11,478 nucleotides of DNA from Pseudomonadota bacterium (GTDB lineage Bacteria > Pseudomonadota > Gammaproteobacteria > Acidithiobacillales > Acidithiobacillaceae). Location: positions 1 through 11,478 of the forward strand of contig JAKBXD010000053.1 of assembly GCA_021840785.1 (NCBI GenBank). Reading direction: 5' to 3'. Every line of letters begins with the position of its first letter. Position 1 is the first letter of the stretch. Under the pieces are notes generated by a model. The model saw only the letters and a program-made list of their open reading frames with translations, searched no databases and was not told the origin of the DNA. Below, in pieces: positions 7,074 through 11,478 of this stretch. Position numbers and translations under genes: made by a program.

Positions 7074-7099
7074 CCCCGCAGCTTGCTGCAGGAATTTTT
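7074..7099 (+). terminator. Hairpin plus T-run (terminator or palindromic element)
   Basis: CCCCGCAGC-TT-GCTGCAGG forms a stem of five perfect pairs (GCAGC/GCTGC), one C-A mismatch, then two more pairs. TTTTT follows at 7095-7099. The loop is very tight, so the top pair probably opens. It could end any transcript entering from the left. It also resembles short palindromic extragenic elements of the CCCCGCAGCTTGCTGC type. Confidence 0.45.
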
Positions 7100-7134
7100 A
7101 TTCGCAGATAGATTTTTGAGATCACAACGGTACT

Positions 7135-7164
7135 TGATCAAGGTCGCCGAACAGCTCCATAATA
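7135..7164 (+). promoter_or_regulatory. Candidate promoter upstream of the beta-propeller gene
   Basis: TTGATC (7135-7140), an 18-bp spacer and CATAAT (7159-7164) form a reasonable sigma-70 promoter. It would give a leader of about 190 nt before the ATG at 7362. No recognisable riboswitch is seen in that leader. The leader length makes a nearer undetected promoter possible. Confidence 0.35.
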
Positions 7165-7361
7165 GCGGATGGAAATCTTTTGGTTTCCGAGCGTCATACG
7201 GAATAATTGCACAAAAAATCATTCAGTTAAGTGGTGATATTGTGCCTCATATTTAAATTCTACCGGTGTGATCCGGGCACTGGGCATCGTAGATACATTG
7301 TCGGAATTGGAACTGGCTGGAATTCAGTATGTGAAATAGCGCCTTTTCATAGGAGATAATT

Positions 7362-8714
7362 ATGCAACGCAAGAAGATACTTGTCACAACGATAGTCATG
7401 GCTCTCTCGGGACTTTGCAGTATCACCGCGCAGGCCGATTCGGGGCAGACGCCCCAGCAATGGACCACATACGCTATGGATGCCAGTCACAACGCCTATT
7501 ATGTATCGGCGTTTCCGTCCGTGTCCTGGACCTTCATGGTTCCCGGCAGCAATGATATCAATCGACAGGTGGTGCGCAGCGTAACGACCATACGGGATCT
7601 CGTAGGCTTCCCCATTGGGGTTGCCGTTGCCCATGGAACTGTCTATGCGTCCAACGACAATGGCTATCTCTATGCCCTAAACGCGCACAATGGGCACCTG
7701 CTATGGAGTGCCAACGCCTACAACCAGCTAATGTCCACTCCCATCGTGGCCCGACCCGGCAGCCATGAAATGGTCTATGTGGGCGCAGGAAACTCGGTTT
7801 TCACCTATAGTCACGCCAAGCTTTTCGGTGTGCCTGGCGCTCAGGTCATCCGTGGCGCAGATGTGTCGGCAATTGAGGCTTTCAATGGTCGGACCGGCCG
7901 ACTTGGGTGGGTCTATCACACGAAAGGCGAAGACATGCCTACGCCGACTTATGTAGACGGTAAGTTGATTTTCGGCAATGGCGATGGTTACATCTACGCC
8001 TTGAACGCCCGAAACGGCACTGAGCTGTGGAAGACTGCCATCCGTTCTTTTGTCAGTATGTCGTCGGCCACCCCCGCAGATGGCGGTCGTATCATTGTCA
8101 TGGGCGGCACGCACCCCAGCCGGATTTATGCGGTAAACAGTTCCTCTGGCAAGTTGCTGTGGACGGTGCATCCTGAAGACATCTTCTCCAGTAGCGGGGG
8201 GGATGGCACTTGGGCGGCCCAAGGCAACGTCGTGGTCGGGCAGATAGAAATACGACGCCCCAACACAGTCAAGGGGAGGTCGTCTTCGGAAGAGTTGGCC
8301 GTCAATGCCCAAAACGGTCATATCCTGTGGACGCGACTGCTGGGCTCTGGAAAGATCCCACCTCGTAATAAAGATGCGGTTCCAGATATCGCCGATGGTA
8401 CGATCTATACGGGAAGCCCGGTTACCCACAACGAATATGCCATCAATCTGCAGAACGGCAACATTCTCTGGCAGAAGCATCTCCCAGCTGGGATGAAGGC
8501 GGCGCCGTTGGTGGTGGGGAAGTGGGTAATTCAGCCCACCGGGAGCGGCGCCATTTGCACATTGAATCGCCAAAGCGGGGTGTTAACTCATATGTACCAT
8601 AATCGTTCCGGCGGTTTTGGCCCCCAAAATGGGGTGTTGATAGGGAAAACCTATTTTATTGGCTCCAATACCGGATATATGGAAGCCATTCCATTACGCA
8701 AGATTGTGGGTTGA
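7362..8714 (+). CDS. Exported PQQ-type beta-propeller repeat protein
   Basis: A 450-aa secreted protein. MQRKK, a hydrophobic stretch and ITAQA at residue 25 make a Sec signal peptide, so it is periplasmic or extracellular. The mature part has about seven PQQ/WD-like blades. Their repeat signature (YALNxxNGxxLW type) is seen at about 104-115, 171-184, 212-223, 256-267, 312-323, 359-370 and 398-411. Proteins of this fold include quinoprotein dehydrogenases, BamB and tetrathionate hydrolase (TetH). There is no haem-binding CxxCH and no disulfide pair typical of PQQ alcohol dehydrogenases, so enzyme identity is open. The insert SSSGGDGTWAAQGN (277-290) is a candidate functional loop. AGGAG precedes ATG at 7362 with good spacing. 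It appears monocistronic. In an acidophilic sulfur oxidiser a TetH relative would be plausible; I treat that as inference. Confidence 0.85.
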   Translation: MQRKKILVTTIVMALSGLCSITAQADSGQTPQQWTTYAMDASHNAYYVSAFPSVSWTFMVPGSNDINRQVVRSVTTIRDLVGFPIGVAVAHGTVYASNDNGYLYALNAHNGHLLWSANAYNQLMSTPIVARPGSHEMVYVGAGNSVFTYSHAKLFGVPGAQVIRGADVSAIEAFNGRTGRLGWVYHTKGEDMPTPTYVDGKLIFGNGDGYIYALNARNGTELWKTAIRSFVSMSSATPADGGRIIVMGGTHPSRIYAVNSSSGKLLWTVHPEDIFSSSGGDGTWAAQGNVVVGQIEIRRPNTVKGRSSSEELAVNAQNGHILWTRLLGSGKIPPRNKDAVPDIADGTIYTGSPVTHNEYAINLQNGNILWQKHLPAGMKAAPLVVGKWVIQPTGSGAICTLNRQSGVLTHMYHNRSGGFGPQNGVLIGKTYFIGSNTGYMEAIPLRKIVG

Positions 8715-9151
8715 CTGTCTGATGTGAATCGCCCCGGATTTTGAGGAGGCTCCTTTTTCCAAGAGAATGGAGTCATGCCCGGCAATACGCAAAAACGTGT
8801 GACATGGCCTCATCCCGTCCGAACGGGATGTACGCATTATCCTAAAAACAGCAGTTATGGTCCGGCCAGGGCTGGGAAGGCCCCTGGTGACGACCATGGT
8901 TTTTGGGTAATTTGCGCGATGATGTAGCCGACGAGAAGGTTCCAGGTGGAGCGTCCAAGGGACTGCTCCGCAGTCTGGAGAACCATTCGTAACCCTCTGC
9001 GAATATTCTCGATTCCGCGTTCCACCTTTTTTGAGCCGCATGCATGGGCGTCAGATAAATCTGGGTCTGACCCGCATGTTTCGTGCTCAGACCTCAGGTG
9101 CAGTGCGGATGGGCGCTCCTCTCTTTGGGCGCGGCCCATTGTCCGCCGCAG
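8715..9151. other. Intergenic region between convergent genes, with hairpins and an ORF relic
   Basis: This separates the convergent beta-propeller and MlaC genes. AGGA-GGC-TCCT then TTTTT (about 8744-8758) is a weak terminator. CATCCCGT-CCGA-ACGGGATG (8811-8830) is a perfect 8-bp hairpin. A longer hairpin is listed at 8857-8897. GTCAGA/TCTGAC (9050-9055 with 9066-9071) is another dyad. A minus-strand frame 9139-8855 ends with a protein-like stretch (VERGIENIRRGLRMVLQTAE onward, through WNLLVGYIIAQITQKPW) but lacks a convincing N-terminus or ribosome site. It may be a relic of a lost gene. Confidence 0.4.
8857..8904. terminator. Long hairpin with flanking T-runs (bidirectional terminator candidate)
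   Basis: ATGGTC (8857-8862) pairs with GACCAT (8892-8897) and, inside a small internal loop, CCAGGG (8866-8871) pairs with CCCTGG (8882-8887). On the plus strand TTTTT follows at 8900-8904. On the minus strand TTTTT lies 9 bases beyond the stem. It is well placed to end both the plus-strand beta-propeller transcript and the minus-strand envelope operon. Confidence 0.55.
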
Positions 9152-9805
9152 TCACTGGCCCTTATTCCAGGGCCGCTCCTTTTTGCTCAGATCCTGGAGA
9201 AAACTGGCGATTCCTTTATGGGCCACTGTTTGCCCGTACGTATTCCGGTAAGTCAGGTTCATGCAAATCCCGTCGATGAATACATCGTAAATCTTCCAGC
9301 CGGAACGTTCCTGGAGGAACGCATAGGTGACCGGAATGTTCGCCAGCCCGTTGGTTTGCCGAATCATCGTATTCACCTGCACGATGTCAGGATGTCGATA
9401 TATCTCGCGACTGCTAAGGATCTGTACTGTCTGTCCGGAGTAATGACTGAATGCAATCATGTAGGTATGAACCAGTTGCTCCTTGAAAAGCCGGACGAAT
9501 TCATCCTGCTGTGCCGGCGTCATCTGGCTCCAGTATTGACTCATGACGAAGCGCGACATGGTCACGAAATCGATGTGGGGCAGCACAATATCCGCGATCT
9601 GTTGCTGGACGGCGGGTGTGAAGGGCTGTCCTTCATGCGTCTGCAATACGCGGATGACCTCCTGGGTGATGTCCCGGACCATGATGGTGGGCGTATCCGG
9701 TACCGCCGCCCAGACTACTGTGCTCCACAGGAGCAGGAAACATGCGCTCCAGATACTGTTGAACACTCTGAAACGATACAGTATTGCGATGTCTTTGCCG
9801 TTCAT
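9152..9805 (-). CDS. MlaC/Ttg2D-family periplasmic phospholipid-binding protein
   Basis: A 217-aa exported protein of the MlaC/Ttg2D (toluene tolerance) family, which also includes the hopanoid-associated HpnM. The N-terminus has a hydrophobic segment (SIWSACFLLLWSTVVWA, about 18-33) and a likely cleavage after VVWA. The hallmark C-terminal region is clear: SGWKIYDVFIDGICMNLTYR (about 168-187), preceded by PVTYAFLQERSG. The family carries phospholipids (or hopanoid-type lipids) across the periplasm between the membranes. No other Mla genes are nearby. The ATG at 9805 is preceded by AAGGA. It starts 31 bp after pagL on the same strand and is probably the last gene of the operon. GGCCCT-TATTCC-AGGGCC (9157-9174) overlaps its 3' end. 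Confidence 0.85.
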   Translation of the reverse strand: MNGKDIAILYRFRVFNSIWSACFLLLWSTVVWAAVPDTPTIMVRDITQEVIRVLQTHEGQPFTPAVQQQIADIVLPHIDFVTMSRFVMSQYWSQMTPAQQDEFVRLFKEQLVHTYMIAFSHYSGQTVQILSSREIYRHPDIVQVNTMIRQTNGLANIPVTYAFLQERSGWKIYDVFIDGICMNLTYRNTYGQTVAHKGIASFLQDLSKKERPWNKGQ

Positions 9806-9836
9806 GAGGACGTCCTTTGCACCAATGCCGGTACAA

Positions 9837-10379
9837 TCAACTCAGGGGAAATGAATAGGTAACCAGGAGTTCATTTTCTCCAGGATCGCGTGTGTAGAGA
9901 TCTCCATTGGATAAGTGTGCAATTTTCAGCCCAAACCGACCGCCGTCATCCATCTGGTAGGCCAACCCCAACTCCAGCCGGAAGAGAAAATTGCTACCCA
10001 TTTTTTTGCTATTACCCCGACTATACCCACTCACGGCGGCTTCCGGTGTGAGTATCCAGTGCGGTGTCAACGCAAGGTCAGCATAAAAACCTGCGTATCC
10101 ATCAACACCACCATCGGTGTTGGCCAGCAAGCCCAGCATGTAGCCAATGCCATAAAACCGGAATCCGGACTGGTACTCCGCATCGAACTCGGCCGGAGTA
10201 TGATTGTAGCCGGCATCATCGACCGCACCGACCAGATTGAAGGCGCCGGCGCCAACGCTCAGATAGGGTGCGCCGCTGGGCATCAGGGTAACGGCCCATG
10301 CCGAAGGCGCTGCTGAAAACAAGGTGACCAATCCGAGAATCCGTAGCCACTGTGGGACAGTAATAAACGGGAGACGCAT
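9837..10379 (-). CDS. pagL: PagL-type lipid A 3-O-deacylase
   Basis: A 180-aa outer-membrane beta-barrel hydrolase that removes the 3-O-linked acyl chain of lipid A. A signal peptide ends at APSAWA (about residue 29). The catalytic triad is visible in the C-terminal strands: His155 and Ser157 in AHLSNGDLY, and Glu169 in DPGENELL. The S-to-E distance of 12 is the same as in Pseudomonas PagL. The N-terminal mature part has alternating beta-strands (PYLSVGAGAFNL, GFRFYGIGYMLG). AAGGAG precedes the ATG at 10379. It lies 27 bp after the oxygenase gene and 31 bp before the MlaC-like gene, so it belongs to the same transcription unit. The product would weaken or tune the LPS outer leaflet. Confidence 0.88.
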   Translation of the reverse strand: MRLPFITVPQWLRILGLVTLFSAAPSAWAVTLMPSGAPYLSVGAGAFNLVGAVDDAGYNHTPAEFDAEYQSGFRFYGIGYMLGLLANTDGGVDGYAGFYADLALTPHWILTPEAAVSGYSRGNSKKMGSNFLFRLELGLAYQMDDGGRFGLKIAHLSNGDLYTRDPGENELLVTYSFPLS

Positions 10380-10406
10380 GAGCCCTCTCCTTGAGCAATA
10401 AATGCG

Positions 10407-11189
10407 TTATCCAACTGCATCGTGAGTTGGTTTTTCCTCAATTCCGCCTGCCAGCCGGTAGCCGTCGGCGTCCTTACCGCGGATACGCCGCCAGATCACC
10501 TGCGGCGTGAGGCGGTTGGCCACGACGATAAAAACTTTGCGCATATGCCCCACCGGGCACTGAACCGCTTTGACGGCATGCCAGGAATGATCGGTCTGCG
10601 CGAAGAGAAAACTGCGATTTCCCAGCACCTGGGAGGCGCCGGCTTCGCGCAAGTCCGCATAGTCCGGAGCCGAGTGGCGTGGCCATTTGCCCCCATCGTC
10701 CAGTACCAGGGTTTGCCCGCCCCAGGCCTCATCCCAGTCATCCGGGGTGTTGAAATAGAAGATATGAGAACCGAGCTTGCGCCGGGCGTCGGTATGCGGC
10801 GAAACGGACCCGCCGGGCGGGGCGTAATGCCAGTGCATGGTGAGAATCACGGGTGTCCTGGGGCTTAAGCCCAGCATCTCCCGCCAGAAGGATTTGTAGG
10901 CATCGCTCTGCAATTCTTGAATAAAATACTTCCAGCTCGGTGCCAGCACTTTTTCCAGTGCCGGACGATACTGTAGCGCGAGGCGATCATGGCTTTGTTG
11001 CCCATGCGCTCTTTTATAGCCCATTTGGGATTCAAAAAGGGCAGGATCGGGAAGATCCTTGCAGAGTTGGTCAAACTTTTCCGGATAAAGAAAATCAGAA
11101 ATGCAAATCCATGGGTAAGGCCGGGTATGCTGAAAGTTTTGGGCTTGGATGCGCAGCCTGCTCATGGCAGACGCGTCGATGATTTCCAT
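10407..11189 (-). CDS. 2OG-Fe(II) oxygenase family protein
   Basis: A 260-aa cytosolic protein with the double-stranded beta-helix iron site: His132 and Asp134 in SPHTDARRK, the distal His204 in DHSWHAVK, and a candidate 2-oxoglutarate-binding Arg217 in MRKVFIVV. Also visible are ILTMHWHYAPPGG before the first ligand and FYFNTPDDWDEAWGGQTLVL after it, as in the prolyl-hydroxylase-like group of 2OG oxygenases. It probably hydroxylates a substrate using O2 and 2-oxoglutarate; the substrate is unknown. AGGAGG lies 8 bases before the ATG at 11189. It begins 21 bp after the sigma factor stop and precedes pagL by 27 bp. The context suggests an envelope or lipid substrate. It does not look like the Asp/Asn beta-hydroxylase type of LpxO. 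Confidence 0.85.
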   Translation of the reverse strand: MEIIDASAMSRLRIQAQNFQHTRPYPWICISDFLYPEKFDQLCKDLPDPALFESQMGYKRAHGQQSHDRLALQYRPALEKVLAPSWKYFIQELQSDAYKSFWREMLGLSPRTPVILTMHWHYAPPGGSVSPHTDARRKLGSHIFYFNTPDDWDEAWGGQTLVLDDGGKWPRHSAPDYADLREAGASQVLGNRSFLFAQTDHSWHAVKAVQCPVGHMRKVFIVVANRLTPQVIWRRIRGKDADGYRLAGGIEEKPTHDAVG

Positions 11190-11210
11190 AAAAAAGTCCT
11201 CCTGAGTAAT

Positions 11211-11478
11211 TTACTGTAACTCCGTATGCTGGCGCAGCAGATCCAATGCCTCCTCCTGTAGCTGTCTGACCCGTTCGTGGCTTACGCCCAACTCTTTGCC
11301 GATAGCGGAAAGGGACGCCCCGCCCTGATCGTCCATACCAAAACGACGGATCAGGATGGTGCGATGTCGCATGTCCAGACCCAGGAGGGCTCGGTGAATC
11401 TGCCTCTGGAGGTCCTGTTCTTCAAGAGAAGCCCCCAGGTCCGCCTGATCGGCATCCACCAACGTCTGCGCCAAAAGA
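11211..11478 (-). CDS. Sigma-70 family RNA polymerase sigma factor, C-terminal part only
   Basis: About 88 residues are visible; the N-terminal part is beyond the right edge, since the frame continues to the last base. The segment is sigma region 4. LEEQDLQRQIHRALLGLD is the helix leading in, then ILIRRFGMDDQ, then the -35-binding helix-turn-helix SLSAIGKELGVSHERVRQLQ and the closing EEALDLLRQH. The RRFG and HERVRQLQ forms fit the primary/group-2 sigma type (RpoD, RpoS, RpoH) rather than an ECF sigma factor; an RpoS-like stationary-phase factor is a reasonable guess. It ends 21 bp before the oxygenase gene on the same strand and may be co-transcribed with the envelope genes. Confidence 0.85.
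   Translation of the reverse strand, partial: LLAQTLVDADQADLGASLEEQDLQRQIHRALLGLDMRHRTILIRRFGMDDQGGASLSAIGKELGVSHERVRQLQEEALDLLRQHTELQ

Noticed and set aside
7728..8573. 281-aa open frame antisense to the beta-propeller gene
   Set aside because: It is a shadow of a well supported gene with a signal peptide and repeats; the antisense product has no recognisable domain.
9157..9174. GGCCCT-TATTCC-AGGGCC as terminator of the minus-strand operon
   Set aside because: It is a perfect 6-bp hairpin, but no T-run follows on the minus strand and it overlaps the coding end.
9083..9862. 259-aa plus-strand frame over the MlaC-like gene
   Set aside because: It is antisense to a gene with clear family motifs; no ribosome site or domain was seen.
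10407..11189. Assignment of the oxygenase as LpxO
   Set aside because: The neighbouring pagL made it tempting, but the sequence around HTD and the distal His looks like prolyl-hydroxylase-type 2OG oxygenases rather than the Asp/Asn hydroxylase family of LpxO.

Overview
The window looks like an accessory stretch of a Gram-negative chromosome at moderate GC. A lipid A 3-O-deacylase, an MlaC/Ttg2D-type periplasmic protein and a secreted PQQ-type beta-propeller all require an outer membrane and periplasm. An Acidithiobacillus-like or related proteobacterial host would fit, but I infer this from gene types only and no sequence marker settles it.

Left block (1-3174): a minus-strand redox operon (cupin, then aldo/keto reductase, then a short-chain dehydrogenase cut by the window edge) is read divergently from a LysR-type regulator. 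The 95-bp intergenic region holds a perfect 19-bp dyad with the LysR T-N11-A pattern, overlying a consensus TATAAT. This is the usual layout of a LysR-controlled carbonyl/aldehyde reduction cassette.

Middle block (3175-7100): a mosaic of mobile-element debris and orphan genes. It contains an AT-rich, structure-rich spacer with interleaved inverted repeats; a decayed reading frame; a small HIRAN-domain protein preceded by a 33-aa membrane or lipoprotein-like peptide; and a divergent control region with a 10-bp dyad. It then has a two-gene overlapping operon of unknown function (57-aa acidic protein and 176-aa protein), the 3' half of a proline tRNA (an att site), and a tyrosine-integrase pseudogene with N-terminal truncation and an internal deletion. 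After these come a probably truncated unknown gene and a complete mazE-mazF toxin-antitoxin pair. The att fragment has the integrase on its CCA side and no 5' tRNA half on the other side, which suggests a junction between two islands that used the same tRNA gene.

Right block (7100-11478): a plus-strand secreted PQQ-repeat beta-propeller protein stands alone between a terminator-like element and a strong hairpin. Facing it is a tightly spaced minus-strand group: sigma-70-family factor (partial), 2OG-Fe(II) oxygenase, PagL-type lipid A deacylase and MlaC-like lipid-transport protein. Gaps of about 20-30 bp and a good ribosome site before each complete gene suggest one transcription unit devoted to envelope remodelling, possibly tied to a stress sigma factor.

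The best candidates for something undescribed are the 57-aa/176-aa overlapping pair beside the att site, the mini-HIRAN gene with its leader peptide, and the sigma/dioxygenase/PagL/MlaC cluster.
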